From JAQIBY01 sp963676165 (GTDB lineage Bacteria > Bacteroidota > Bacteroidia > Bacteroidales > ML635J-15), in assembly GCA_963676165.1 (NCBI GenBank), contig OY781043.1, positions 2,542,001-2,606,000 of the forward strand: 64,000 nt of DNA. Reading direction: 5' to 3'. Below are positions 6,461 to 15,322 of this stretch, in pieces. The notes beneath the pieces were generated by a model, which was not told where the DNA came from, made no database searches, and saw nothing but the letters and a program-made list of their open reading frames with translations. Numbering within the stretch: position 1 is the first letter of the stretch; each line of letters starts with the position of its first letter. Both the position numbers and the translations under genes were made by a program.

Positions 6461-7335
6461 TCCCTGTATTGTTTAGGCGACTTCCCAACCACCCTTTTGA
6501 AGTATTTGCCAAAAACAGATTGGTCAACAAAATTGAGTTCATTACTTATCTGCTGAATTGTATGTTTTGATGATTTTAACAATGCCTTTGCCTCTAGTAT
6601 AACGTAATCCTCTATCCAATTATTTACCGATTTGCCTGTTTCAGACTTTACCATTTGAGATAAATACTTTGGGGAAAGGTTCACTTTGTCAGCATAAAAT
6701 TTAACCTGTCGTTGGGTTTTGAAGTTCTTTTCTGCCAGACTTAGAAAATGCTCAACACTTTCATTCTGTTTTGAAGCTAATAAATCTTCCTCTGGGATCT
6801 TATGCAAACAAGAATTTGAATAATAGTGAAATGCAACCATTAAATACTGTACAATAACTTTTCTGTGAGGATTATCTAACATGTCGGCCACTTTTTTCAG
6901 CATAAGATAATAGGTCATCAGTAAATCTAAATTTTCCTGTGTTAATGGCAGATACGGATTCTTACGTATATTATGGGATAGTGACAAGCGTTCTGATATA
7001 TGTGGAATTAGACTATCCGTCATTTGCTTTGACATAACAATAAACGAACCCTCAAAATCATCGCTTATATACTCGTGTTGCAAAATCTCATCCGCTACTA
7101 TTGTTATCATACAGGGCGCTTGAGTTTTGTAGGGAACCAACCCGATTTTTCCACGAGTATGCCCTTTGGTACAAATGATGAATGTGGTTACATCTGTCCT
7201 GAAAGGATGGGTAAATCCAGGTAGGACTTTAATATTGTCGAATAAAAGAAATTCGTTATCAATACCAGATACTTCCCTGCCTAAATTAGTTTTAAAATTT
7301 GTTTGCCACGAAAGAAAATTTATCTCATTTGCCAT
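6454..7335 (-). CDS. AraC-family transcriptional regulator
   Basis: The 293-residue protein has an N-terminal sensing region (about residues 15-160, not recognisable in detail). The C-terminal AraC/XylS DNA-binding domain (about 190-293) has two helix-turn-helix units, VNLSPKYLSQMVKSETGKSV and the later IQQISNELNFVDQSVFGKYF, and ends KRVVGKSPKQYREE. It is divergent from the outer-membrane protein gene at 7549 with a 213-bp shared upstream region, so it plausibly controls that operon, itself or both. The inducer is unknown. Confidence 0.9.
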   Translation of the reverse strand: MANEINFLSWQTNFKTNLGREVSGIDNEFLLFDNIKVLPGFTHPFRTDVTTFIICTKGHTRGKIGLVPYKTQAPCMITIVADEILQHEYISDDFEGSFIVMSKQMTDSLIPHISERLSLSHNIRKNPYLPLTQENLDLLMTYYLMLKKVADMLDNPHRKVIVQYLMVAFHYYSNSCLHKIPEEDLLASKQNESVEHFLSLAEKNFKTQRQVKFYADKVNLSPKYLSQMVKSETGKSVNNWIEDYVILEAKALLKSSKHTIQQISNELNFVDQSVFGKYFKRVVGKSPKQYREE

Positions 7336-7475
7336 GTCATTATTTTTTGTAAAAATACAAAGTCTTTCATGTAACCAAAATATAAATTCATCCTTTCGAC
7401 TATGTTATAAGATTTTTAGACCAATAAAAAAATATCGATTCGACTTTTATGCTAATAGTTTAGGATTTTAGACGA

Positions 7476-7504
7476 TTTTGATATTTAAAACCCAGATACT
7501 TTTG
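7476..7504 (+). promoter_or_regulatory. Bacteroidota-type promoter for the outer-membrane protein operon
   Basis: TTTTG (7476-7480), a 16-nt spacer, then TACTTTTG (7497-7504) match the -33 and -7 (TAnnTTTG) elements of the housekeeping sigma factor of this phylum. It lies 45 nt before the ATG at 7549. Confidence 0.6.
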
Positions 7505-7548
7505 TTATGTGAAATTTAACTAATAAAAATTTTAAAGCAGAAAGTAAA

Positions 7549-8157
7549 ATGATAAAAAAAGTAATTTTCTCAGCATTGGTTGCAATGTTAATGTGGTCAA
7601 CACAGATGTATGCACAATCAAACAAAAGTTTTGGGATAAAGGTTGATGCAAATATGTCTAATTTTTCCGTATTAGATATGGATAACCTAAAGAGCACAAT
7701 GAAAGTTGGTGGCGGAATTGATGGTTTTTTAAAGATTGATTATTCGAATCATTTTGCCCTTCAGGCAGAATTGTCATTTATGAACAAGAAATCTGAATTG
7801 GAACTGGATGGCGTAAAATCATCTTTCAATTACTGGGGGCTAGATATTCCTGTTTATGCCATTGCTCAACTAACGCATACAGATGGCAATATTGCTTATT
7901 TGGGCATGGGACCTGTTTTTGACTTTGGATTTTCTGCAAAGTCAGGTGAAACCAATTTATATAAAGATGGTGCAGGTTCAATAGAGATGCAACGCTACAA
8001 TGTTGGTGCGGGTGTTATGCTTGGCTACGAATTCGGTTTTGGAATGCAAATAAACGCAAGTTATAAGTATGGCTTTTTCAATTCGCTGAATGAGCCAATA
8101 GGCGATGCTTTCCTTCACTCACAATATGCGAGTTTTGGAATAGGTTACAGGTTTTAG
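7549..8157 (+). CDS. Outer-membrane beta-barrel protein (porin-like)
   Basis: The 202-residue protein has a signal peptide (about residues 1-22, ending MYAQ) and alternating amphipathic strands. Its terminal strand, YASFGIGYRF, ends in phenylalanine as needed for BAM insertion. It fits the small 8-stranded OMP_b-brl families seen across Bacteroidota. Two small proteins with GYKKIE-type repeats follow on the same strand (8224, 8464), and an AraC regulator faces it, which suggests an inducible envelope operon. Confidence 0.85.
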   Translation: MIKKVIFSALVAMLMWSTQMYAQSNKSFGIKVDANMSNFSVLDMDNLKSTMKVGGGIDGFLKIDYSNHFALQAELSFMNKKSELELDGVKSSFNYWGLDIPVYAIAQLTHTDGNIAYLGMGPVFDFGFSAKSGETNLYKDGAGSIEMQRYNVGAGVMLGYEFGFGMQINASYKYGFFNSLNEPIGDAFLHSQYASFGIGYRF

Positions 8158-8223
8158 AAATATTCATTAATAAGCGCTTGGAATATTTCAAGTGCTTATT
8201 AATCTAATGAAAGGAACTATAAA

Positions 8224-8427
8224 ATGAGAAAAAAAATTAAAGACACTCACAAACTCATTGAAAACGGAGTTGTTTCGGGATACCAAAAAATTGAGGACAG
8301 CGTGGTTTCAGGCTACAAAAAAGTGGAGGATAAATTTGTTGACAGTCTACTTAAAAAAGAAGGTGAAACTATCGAAGAGGCTAAAGCCAGATTAAACAAA
8401 TTGCCGAATTCAGATAAAGCCGAATAG
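8224..8427 (+). CDS. Small repeat protein, GYKKIE type
   Basis: The 67-residue protein has no signal peptide. It holds three tandem repeats of about 11 residues: ENGVVSGYQKI, EDSVVSGYKKV and the partial EDKFVDSLLKK. The C-terminal block KKEGETIEEAKARLNKL is shared with the next gene. Similar small proteins are common in gut and environmental Bacteroidota but I know no function. It is charged, probably helical and likely cytoplasmic. It is co-oriented with the porin-like gene 66 bp upstream. Confidence 0.75.
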   Translation: MRKKIKDTHKLIENGVVSGYQKIEDSVVSGYKKVEDKFVDSLLKKEGETIEEAKARLNKLPNSDKAE

Positions 8428-8463
8428 GCTTAATTATTAATATTTAACTTAATTAGTATTGTT

Positions 8464-8856
8464 ATGAATAAGAAAAAATTATTTCTAGCAAGTGCATTAG
8501 GAATCTTGGCTTCTACGGGAATCAATGCACAGAATGTGACCAACGATTCTAATCAAAAGAAAGAAAATGAAAAAGGAATCGTTAAAGTTTACAACGCTAT
8601 CGAAAATGGATTCGTATCAGGATATAAATCCATTGAAAACGGATTTGTATCGGGATACACAAAATCCCAGGACAAATGTGTTGATATCCTTTTTAAAAGG
8701 AAAGGTGAAACCACAGAAGAAGCTAAAGTTAGGCTAAACACTCCTGCCAAAGCCGAAGTCAGCAAAGAGATAGGCTATCGTGAAATAAATGCAGAAGTTA
8801 AAGACCGAATTAACAACCTGCCAAAGGTTGAGGTAAATAAAAGGAATAACTTCTAA
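8464..8856 (+). CDS. Secreted paralogue of the GYKKIE repeat protein
   Basis: The 130-residue protein has a clear signal peptide (about 1-22, ending GINAQN) followed by the same 11-residue repeats: ENGFVSGYKSI, ENGFVSGYTKS and QDKCVDILFKR. The shared block RKGETTEEAKVRLN comes next, then a charged tail. The pairing of a cytoplasmic and an exported version of one small repeat protein in the same operon is notable. No catalytic features are visible. Confidence 0.75.
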   Translation: MNKKKLFLASALGILASTGINAQNVTNDSNQKKENEKGIVKVYNAIENGFVSGYKSIENGFVSGYTKSQDKCVDILFKRKGETTEEAKVRLNTPAKAEVSKEIGYREINAEVKDRINNLPKVEVNKRNNF

Positions 8857-8874
8857 AGTTTGGGTGGAAAAATT

Positions 8875-8960
8875 CAATCTCATTTCCCATTCGGTTCAGA
8901 CCAAAATCCATAGGGTTTAAACATTAAAAGGTCTTTGGGAAATGAGATTGATAGTTTTTT
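8875..8960 (+). terminator. Large stem-loop with T tract
   Basis: CAATCTCATTTCCCA (8875-8889) is the perfect complement of TGGGAAATGAGATTG (8936-8950). AGACC and GGTCT inside extend the stem, and six T follow at 8955-8960. It lies 18 nt after the 130-residue protein gene and probably ends the operon. The 15-bp perfect stem is longer than needed, so it may have another role as a repeat or RNA element. Confidence 0.6.
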
Positions 8961-9470
8961 GGGTTATTCATTGTGAATTGAAATAATATTGTCAACCCTA
9001 TTTGGAAGCACAATGGCAAGTCGCACGAACCACCTACTCGCCAAAACTTGCCATAGAGCTCACAAAGCCGTCCCGATTTACCCACAGGGCATTGGGGTTT
9101 ACCGACGCTCAAAAAAAACAAAATAAACCTGCCCGTTCCGCAGGCGGGTTTGTGCTTTGTGGAAAGGTTTCTTCGAATTGAAAAAACACACCAGCATACA
9201 ATCGAGGAGATGACCGTGAGTCATAAGACTCACGGAGCACTCAATGCATCCACTATCAAATCTCTGAATTTATTGAATAATATCGTCGTATGGAGTATGA
9301 TGAAGTACACTTGCAAATAAGAGGTGCACACACGGACAAAAATTCAAATCGCATTTCTCTTGCAACTTCACGCCTTCAAATTCAATCGAGTTTCAAAAGC
9401 GAATACAATTTACCTCGACCAATTAGAATAATTCAGCCATTTTTCATACATTTGTTACAAACTGCAATTT
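8961..9470. other. Intergenic stretch with two short hairpins
   Basis: No convincing gene is present in about 510 bp. Two inverted repeats stand out: CCTGC/GCAGG at 9128-9144 followed by CGGGTTTGTG, and a perfect 9-bp stem with a 4-nt loop at 9214-9235 (CCGTGAGTC, ATAA, GACTCACGG). The only ORF, 9290-9478, has no family signature, an odd composition and an overlap with the next gene, so it is not called. Confidence 0.5.
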
Positions 9471-9872
9471 ATGGATAATCAAACTGAAAAAACAACTGAA
9501 CCAAAACAAAGACATGGTTGTGTCACTGCGTGGTTAATCTTCATGATTATTGGCAATTCCATCTCGTCACTCACTTATTTATTTGGAGGAAACCTCATAG
9601 CACAAAGTTTCTCAGGAGGAATTTCAAGCTTTATGGTTGCTTTACTTTTCTTTTTAGGTCTTGGGAATGTAATATTCGCAGTCATGCTACTAAAATGGAA
9701 AAAACTTGGCTTCTGGGGATTCATATTTACAAGCATTTGCGCTGTAATAATCAACCTAAATTTAGGACTTGGTATTCAACAATCACTATTCGGACTCATG
9801 GGCATTGTAATACTGTATGCTGTCTTGCAAATTAAAAAGGATGATGTTGCTGCATGGGAAAATCTTGAATAA
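9471..9872 (+). CDS. Small four-helix membrane protein
   Basis: The 133-residue protein has a short charged N-terminus and four hydrophobic spans at about residues 18-40, 53-75, 79-100 and 104-122. A cytoplasmic tail (KKDDVAAWENLE) ends it. No family is recognised with confidence; compact proteins of this kind are common in Bacteroidota. The lipoprotein gene at 9892 starts 19 nt downstream and is probably co-transcribed. Confidence 0.75.
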   Translation: MDNQTEKTTEPKQRHGCVTAWLIFMIIGNSISSLTYLFGGNLIAQSFSGGISSFMVALLFFLGLGNVIFAVMLLKWKKLGFWGFIFTSICAVIINLNLGLGIQQSLFGLMGIVILYAVLQIKKDDVAAWENLE

Positions 9873-9891
9873 GTCAATAATTTCAGCAAGC

Positions 9892-10758
9892 ATGAGATAT
9901 GTAAAGACAAAAATATTTTTGATCGCCACATTCATCCTTTCCATCGGCTTACTTGCATCATGTGACAACAAGCAAGCTGACAACACAAACAAACACATTA
10001 GCTCCAAAGACACCTCAACTTTCAACACTCAAAACAAATCAGAACAACCCATAAGCTCAAAACAAACAGACGCAAACTTAACATCCCATATAGGATCGGA
10101 TGACACATTGTTTTCTTTGTTCCCACAACACATATCAGATAGCATTCACATCCATAATAGTTTAATCAAAATCAATAAGAACCAACAAAAATTACTATCT
10201 AACGTACATAAGAAAATATTTTACAATACACTTAAAATAAAAAGCATTAACAGCACTGAATTAAATCATTTCCCATTACATCCAATTAAACAAATATCAC
10301 TTAATGAAGAAATTATTGGGCTCATTACTTTAAGAATGGGGATGTATACACTTTCCAAATTAGACTTATTTCTGTACAGCCTGAACACAGAAAAAATCAC
10401 ATATGGATTAGAGTTGTGTGATAACTGGGGAGATGTAGGCATCAGTTTCCAAAAAACGAGTTGGATTCAGGATTTTGACAACAATGGACAGCTCGATATT
10501 TTAACAAAACAAACGGTTTTTACACCTATAACTGAACCATATAACCAAAAAGAGATAACTGGCTACTTAAGAGACACTTTGAGACTTTATCAAATTCAAG
10601 ATAAAGAATTGAAACTTATCTATCAGGAAAGCTATTGTGATTCCGTCATTTTTAAAAGCGATAACACAATGCAACGAATTAAAGAAATATCTAGCAACAC
10701 AACGAGCATCAAAGACACACCTGCGAAAACAAGCAAGCAAATTCAGAAGTATCACTAG
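9892..10758 (+). CDS. Lipoprotein of unknown function
   Basis: I place the start at the ATG 9892 (MRYVKTKIFLIATF), giving 288 residues, because it produces a lipoprotein signal with lipobox LLASC. The longer frame from 9817 overlaps the upstream gene. The mature part begins with a long Ser/Thr/Asn/Lys-rich linker (about 25-70). It later contains DFDNNGQLDIL, a calcium-binding-like D-x-D/N-x-N-G loop as found in FG-GAP or VCBS-type proteins. The role is unknown. Confidence 0.75.
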   Translation: MRYVKTKIFLIATFILSIGLLASCDNKQADNTNKHISSKDTSTFNTQNKSEQPISSKQTDANLTSHIGSDDTLFSLFPQHISDSIHIHNSLIKINKNQQKLLSNVHKKIFYNTLKIKSINSTELNHFPLHPIKQISLNEEIIGLITLRMGMYTLSKLDLFLYSLNTEKITYGLELCDNWGDVGISFQKTSWIQDFDNNGQLDILTKQTVFTPITEPYNQKEITGYLRDTLRLYQIQDKELKLIYQESYCDSVIFKSDNTMQRIKEISSNTTSIKDTPAKTSKQIQKYH

Positions 10759-10897
10759 CCCCACTACGAAAATAAACAAACTAAGCATCTATTTTTGTTT
10801 TTTACAACATATAAACATCCGTTCTATCACTATTTTGCTATATTTGGAGAAATAAACAACATAATAAGTCAATAGTAAAACATCTAGCTAAAAATTC

Positions 10898-11362
10898 ATG
10901 AAGAAATTTGCAGTCTTACTCATACTCACACTTCTTTTCGCCACACATATTTTCTCGCAAGAAGACAAATACTACGACGAAATTGATAACAAACGATGTT
11001 TATCCGTTGGTTTCATGAATGGAGGCGGCTCACTTGCAGGGTTTGATCTTGAATTTATGCTGTCAAATACATTGGGAGTACAATTTGGAGCCGGATTTAT
11101 TGGTTACGGCTGTGGACTAAATTTTCACTTCAAACCTACAATAAGAAGTACATTTTTATCCTTTCAATATTGGCATCAAGGAATAGGAAACAGTTTCTCC
11201 CAAAGCTTAGCAGGGCCAAACATTGTATTCAGAGGGAAAAAATGGTTTACCTGTCAATTTGGTCTGGGTGTCCCAATAAAAAAAGGACCCGCTCTTCCTG
11301 ATGACTACGAAATTCCAAACGCCATGTTAACCTATTCTATAGGAGTATATATCCCACTGTAA
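10898..11362 (+). CDS. Secreted or outer-membrane protein of unknown function
   Basis: The 154-residue protein has a signal peptide (about 1-20, ending IFSQ). Glycine- and aromatic-rich strands follow (LGVQFGAGFIGYGCGLNFHF, then TYSIGVYIPL at the end), suggesting a small beta-barrel or beta-sandwich. Its stop overlaps the start of a tiny lipoprotein gene (TAATG at 11360-11364), so the two are coupled. Confidence 0.65.
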   Translation: MKKFAVLLILTLLFATHIFSQEDKYYDEIDNKRCLSVGFMNGGGSLAGFDLEFMLSNTLGVQFGAGFIGYGCGLNFHFKPTIRSTFLSFQYWHQGIGNSFSQSLAGPNIVFRGKKWFTCQFGLGVPIKKGPALPDDYEIPNAMLTYSIGVYIPL

Positions 11363-11520
11363 TGAAAAGACTCCTCCCTATAACTTTTGGGCTACTTGTT
11401 CTGTTTGGTTGCAAACAAGAGGTAGATCACACAAATCAAAGGAATAACTCTAGCACTGTAGAGTTAAGATATCCAGCCTTTAAAGGAGCAGAAATTAAGA
11501 AAACTCCGCATATGAAATAA
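11362..11520 (+). CDS. Very small lipoprotein
   Basis: The ORF encodes 52 residues. It begins MKRLLPITFGLLVLFGCKQE, a textbook lipoprotein signal with Cys at residue 17, leaving about 36 mature residues that are polar and end KKTPHMK. It shares TAATG with the gene before it. The clear lipobox and coupling argue that it is real, although a truncated longer gene cannot be excluded. Confidence 0.6.
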   Translation: MKRLLPITFGLLVLFGCKQEVDHTNQRNNSSTVELRYPAFKGAEIKKTPHMK

Positions 11521-11605
11521 AGACAACTAAAACTCAAAATCCAATTTGCGGATTGAGATATTTGACAAAAGATATATTTACGAATAACAAACAAGAAAAA
11601 CTAAA

Positions 11606-12283
11606 ATGGACAGATCTGATCAACTATTTTATTGCAAACAATGCATTCACCGAAAGATGGACATGAAGCAAGGATTAATCTGCAACTTAACCGGAGAGAA
11701 AGCTAGTTTTCAAGATGAGTGCTCTGATTTCAAACAAGATGAAACAACTAAAAAAATTGTCATAGACGACACAGAAGCATTGGAAACAGATGAAATCAAG
11801 GGAAAGTTATCTCCAGAAATAATAGACAAACTTAAACTTGAACAAAAACTACTACCCGGAGTAATTGCAGGAGTTGTTGTTGGAATTTTAGGTGCAATCC
11901 TGTGGGGTATAATTACAGTTGTTACTGGATTTCAAATTGGGTATATGGCAATTGCTATTGGAGCAATCGTTGGAATTGCAGTGAGAAATATAGGCAACGG
12001 AATTGACAAGATCTTTGGATATTCTGGAGCCATCATTGCGTTTTTAAGTGTCGTCCTAGGTAATTTTTTAAGTATTGTTGGTTTTATTGCAAATGCAAAC
12101 GACCTTAAATTTTTCGAAACCCTCGTACTCATTGATTATTCATATCTACCAGAACTAATGGCTGAGACTTTTAATGTTATGGATCTTCTTTTTTATGGAT
12201 TAGCCATTACTGCAGGCTACAAATTTTCGTTTCGTAAAATCACAGAAAAAGACATCCTAAACCTAAAATCTGCTAATTCATAG
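11606..12283 (+). CDS. Membrane protein with N-terminal cysteine motif
   Basis: The 225-residue protein has two parts. The first 40 residues hold C10, C13, C26 and C39 within FYCKQCIHRKMDMKQGLIC and DECSDF, a probable zinc or metal knuckle. After an acidic linker come hydrophobic spans at about 92-115, 118-135, 143-165 and a shorter one near 195-210. The N-terminal motif recurs, from memory, in other Bacteroidota membrane proteins without assigned function. It stands alone, with about 85 bp upstream. Confidence 0.7.
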   Translation: MDRSDQLFYCKQCIHRKMDMKQGLICNLTGEKASFQDECSDFKQDETTKKIVIDDTEALETDEIKGKLSPEIIDKLKLEQKLLPGVIAGVVVGILGAILWGIITVVTGFQIGYMAIAIGAIVGIAVRNIGNGIDKIFGYSGAIIAFLSVVLGNFLSIVGFIANANDLKFFETLVLIDYSYLPELMAETFNVMDLLFYGLAITAGYKFSFRKITEKDILNLKSANS

Positions 12284-12335
12284 AAGATTTTCATTATATT
12301 TATAATCCACAACAACACAAAAACATCAAATTAAT

Positions 12336-13034
12336 ATGAAAAACCAACGCATCTTACAATTTGTCCTTTTGCTAACAGTCATTCTCATTGGCTTTAACTC
12401 ATGCACAGTCAAAAAACGGCTTTACCAACCAGGCTATCATGTTGAATGGCATAATTCCAACAAAAAACACAAAACACAACAAAAAAGCGACAAGCATATT
12501 CATCATGACAAGGGAGAAAATCAAGTTGCAGTGTACGAAAATTCGGACAATGCAAGTTATAAAACAAAACCAATAGGAATCCCACAAGAATCTGAATCCA
12601 GCTATGCATCAAGTGATGAAAACATGGATAACCTGGAAATAATTCGCTCATCCAAAGAAAAGCCATCTTTCTTTGCAGAAAACACTCGAGCAACTCCAGA
12701 CACAAACAAATATGTTGTTGACAAAGATAATCCCAATTCAGTTAACTCATCTGAGATTAAACCAAAAATGCATTGGGCAGCTACAACTGGTTTTATACTT
12801 AGCATACTTGGACTGATTAGTATATTTTTCATACTTATATGGGCCTTACCAATTGCAATCTTAGCAACAATATTTTCTCGAATTGGAATGAAGCGAATTA
12901 AAGCCAATCCAGAAATTTATAATGGAGATAGCATTGCAAAAGCTGGCTTTATTATTGGAATAATCGGTATTATTTTATCCATTTTATTTACAGCGTTTTT
13001 TATAGCATTAATTCTATTCTCTATTATGGGGTAA
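12336..13034 (+). CDS. DUF4190-like membrane lipoprotein, tandem copy 1
   Basis: The 232-residue protein has a lipoprotein-type signal (LIGFNSC, Cys about residue 23) and the motif TVKKRLYQPGYHVEW, which recurs in Bacteroidota lipoproteins. A long polar linker of about 110 residues is followed by two or three membrane helices around an RIGMKRIKANPE loop typical of DUF4190 domains. Its first 340 bp are almost identical to those of the next gene, while the membrane part has diverged. Confidence 0.8.
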   Translation: MKNQRILQFVLLLTVILIGFNSCTVKKRLYQPGYHVEWHNSNKKHKTQQKSDKHIHHDKGENQVAVYENSDNASYKTKPIGIPQESESSYASSDENMDNLEIIRSSKEKPSFFAENTRATPDTNKYVVDKDNPNSVNSSEIKPKMHWAATTGFILSILGLISIFFILIWALPIAILATIFSRIGMKRIKANPEIYNGDSIAKAGFIIGIIGIILSILFTAFFIALILFSIMG

Positions 13035-13464
13035 AACAAATTAAAAGCGAACAACACAACAACATGAAAGACCAAGGCATTTTACAACTTGTTCTCATAA
13101 CAACAGTCATCCTTATTGGTTTTAACTCATGCACAGTCAAAAAACGGCTTTACCAACCAGGCTATCATGTTGAATGGCATAATTCCAACAAAAAACACAA
13201 AACACAACAAAAAAGCGACAAGCATATTCATCATGACAAGGGAGAAAATCAAGTTGCAGCGTACGAAAATTCGGACAATGCAAGTTATAAAACAAAACCA
13301 ATAAAAATCCCACAAGAATCTGAATCCAGCTATGCATCAAATGATGAAAACATGGATAACCTGGAAATAATTCGCTCATCCAAAGAAAAGCCATCTTTCT
13401 TTACAGAAAGCACTCAAGCAACTCCAGACACAAACAAATATGTTGTTGACAAAGATAATCCCGA
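12393..13464 (+). repeat. Direct repeat of about 344 bp within the tandem lipoprotein genes
   Basis: Segments 12393-12736 and 13121-13464 match at nearly every position with a fixed 728-bp offset, including synonymous positions. Both edges fall inside coding sequence, between the signal peptide and the membrane domains. This points to a recent duplication or ongoing gene conversion. Confidence 0.85.
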
Positions 13465-13831
13465 TTCAGAAAAATCATCTAAAACCAAGAAAGATACGCA
13501 TTGGACTGCAACAGGTGGTTATATTTTAAGTCTATTTAGCTTGATTTTAACATCTATTTTAGGCATAACTGGCGTAATACCTCTCTCACTTTTGGGCCTA
13601 CTTACCACTGCTTTGCCATTTGGACTTTTTGCTGCCTTAATAGCTATTGCATTACTTTTCCTACTTGGAATTTTAGGAATTATCTTATCCCTAATAGGCA
13701 TGAAACGAATAAAAGCCAATTCAGAAGATTATAAAGTTGCAAAAAAAGGATTTAAGTTGGGAATCATCAGCATTATTATTAGTGTAATATTAGTTACCCT
13801 ATCGTTATGCATTCTATTTTTTGTAATTTGA
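13064..13831 (+). CDS. DUF4190-like membrane lipoprotein, tandem copy 2
   Basis: The 255-residue tandem paralogue of the gene 29 bp upstream shares the lipobox (LIGFNSC), the YQPGYHVEW motif and the polar linker. The C-terminal membrane part is longer (about residues 150-255, with a Leu/Ala/Gly-rich segment inserted) and contains LIGMKRIKANSE. The conserved N-terminal and divergent C-terminal halves suggest gene conversion or different selection on the two parts. Confidence 0.8.
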   Translation: MKDQGILQLVLITTVILIGFNSCTVKKRLYQPGYHVEWHNSNKKHKTQQKSDKHIHHDKGENQVAAYENSDNASYKTKPIKIPQESESSYASNDENMDNLEIIRSSKEKPSFFTESTQATPDTNKYVVDKDNPDSEKSSKTKKDTHWTATGGYILSLFSLILTSILGITGVIPLSLLGLLTTALPFGLFAALIAIALLFLLGILGIILSLIGMKRIKANSEDYKVAKKGFKLGIISIIISVILVTLSLCILFFVI

Positions 13832-13877
13832 CAGATATCTACAAATCCACACTCAAACAACTCCAAGGAGCACTCTC

Positions 13878-14645
13878 CTACTCACCGCGTTTGGCAACAT
13901 AGATGATTTCTCCTTTCGGAAGTCGGTAGCGTTCAATTTCTTCTTCAGTGAACTCGTCAATGAAACGATTTTCATCCACAATAAACCCTGCTGACTGCAA
14001 GCGTTTTCCATAATCTAAGCCATGCCAACGCACATGATCGTATTGCCCAAATACACGTTCACGTTCTTTAGGGTCTATAATGCTTAAGTCTTCGTGAGTT
14101 TCTTCGTAAGAGTAGTTAATCGGCACTTGAAGCAAAGCCCAACCTCCAGGTTTTAGCACACGCAAAACCTCTTGCATTGCTTTTATATCGCTTTCAACAT
14201 GTTCCATCACATGATTGCAAATCACAACATCAAATTGCTTATCCTCAAAAGGAATATCCATGATATCCATTTTCACATCTGCAATGGGACTGAGCAAATC
14301 ACCAGTGGTGTAATCCAGATGTTTCATTTTCTTAAATCGCTCTAAAAATGGTTGTTCCGGAGCCACATGTAACAACTTATTGGGAGCAGTAAACAGATTG
14401 GTTTTCTGATCGAAATACAACCACATCAAACGATGTCTTTCCAAAGACAAACATTTAGGACACAATCGATTATCAGCACCCTTATTCCCGTATGGCAGCA
14501 TTTTACGAAACTCGCCCCCACAAACAGGGCAAGCATGCTTTTTGCCTTTGTAGAAAGGTAAAATCAACCAACGAAATAAATAAGACATGCGGATTAACCA
14601 AGGTCTGGGAATATGTCGAACTAAAAAGCGTATAAACTTTCGCAT
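13878..14645 (-). CDS. SAM-dependent methyltransferase with N-terminal zinc ribbon
   Basis: The 255-residue protein has a CPVCGGEF...RLCPKC four-cysteine ribbon (about residues 39-62), then a class I methyltransferase fold (about 85-215). There LLHVAPEQPFLERF stands in place of a classic glycine-rich loop, followed by DIMDIPFEDKQFDVVICNHV and the VLRVLKPGGWALLQVPI strand. This matches Methyltransf_11 proteins of Bacteroidota; the substrate is unknown. Its 3' end faces the tandem lipoprotein genes. Confidence 0.85.
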   Translation of the reverse strand: MRKFIRFLVRHIPRPWLIRMSYLFRWLILPFYKGKKHACPVCGGEFRKMLPYGNKGADNRLCPKCLSLERHRLMWLYFDQKTNLFTAPNKLLHVAPEQPFLERFKKMKHLDYTTGDLLSPIADVKMDIMDIPFEDKQFDVVICNHVMEHVESDIKAMQEVLRVLKPGGWALLQVPINYSYEETHEDLSIIDPKERERVFGQYDHVRWHGLDYGKRLQSAGFIVDENRFIDEFTEEEIERYRLPKGEIIYVAKRGE

Positions 14646-14734
14646 AGAAATAAATTTTACATCAAGGTAGCATTAACTACTCAGATACAAAGATAATCTG
14701 AAATCACGCATTAAAAAAATAAAGATTTATACAA

Positions 14735-15322
14735 TTATTTCAATGAAAGAAAATCAGCCTGAGCGCTGATTTCATACATATTTGCGGAGACACTATAATT
14801 TGTCAAACACAAAGAAACATCCAATAAATCACCTTGATCAACGGCTGTGAGCTGCGCTTCAGTCAAGCATTCACGCAAAGCTGCTTCATTGTGAAATGAC
14901 GTCCACATATAGAGTGGTTTTTGCACATCACCAAGCATCAACTGAGCTTTACTGCGATAGGTTTCATTGGGTGTAAACTCAATCCCATCAGACATCCCCA
15001 AACCTAAGGTTCCTTCAAAGCAATACTCACCATCCATTTGAATTTCAAACACAAAAGTTTCCTGATATTTTACCGACTTGACTTTATGTCCCAAAAGAAC
15101 ATCCCCACCTGTCAAGTTCTCAACCTTAATTTCCAAAGGTGGAACTGACGTTTCACTTACAGGTCCTTCCTGGAATTCATCGTTTTCTCCTTCGACAAAT
15201 GCTTGCTGGGTTTCCACATTTTGGCTCTGTTTTTCACTTTCAGTATTTGCATCTTTATTCTGACAAGAAATCAATGCACCCCCCATAAAAAGTGCGAAAG
15301 CTAAGCTAACTTGTTTTTTCAT
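14735..15322 (-). CDS. Lipoprotein of unknown function
   Basis: The 195-residue protein has a lipoprotein signal (GGALISCQ, Cys about residue 20), an acidic, Gln-rich linker (about 22-60), then a probable beta-rich domain with GGDVLLGHKVKSVKYQETFV. No family is recognised. It sits between the methyltransferase and the divergent MFS transporter, with its own 178-bp upstream gap. Confidence 0.7.
   Translation of the reverse strand: MKKQVSLAFALFMGGALISCQNKDANTESEKQSQNVETQQAFVEGENDEFQEGPVSETSVPPLEIKVENLTGGDVLLGHKVKSVKYQETFVFEIQMDGEYCFEGTLGLGMSDGIEFTPNETYRSKAQLMLGDVQKPLYMWTSFHNEAALRECLTEAQLTAVDQGDLLDVSLCLTNYSVSANMYEISAQADFLSLK

Noticed and set aside
6311..6570. Two overlapping ORFs of 63-81 codons after attC-like site 3
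   Set aside because: They run through the structured repeat and the 3' end of the AraC gene, have no family signature and match no protein in the second copy of the repeat.
9290..9478. A 62-codon ORF before the membrane protein gene
   Set aside because: It overlaps the next gene, has no signal, motif or good ribosome site, and its composition is that of noncoding DNA.
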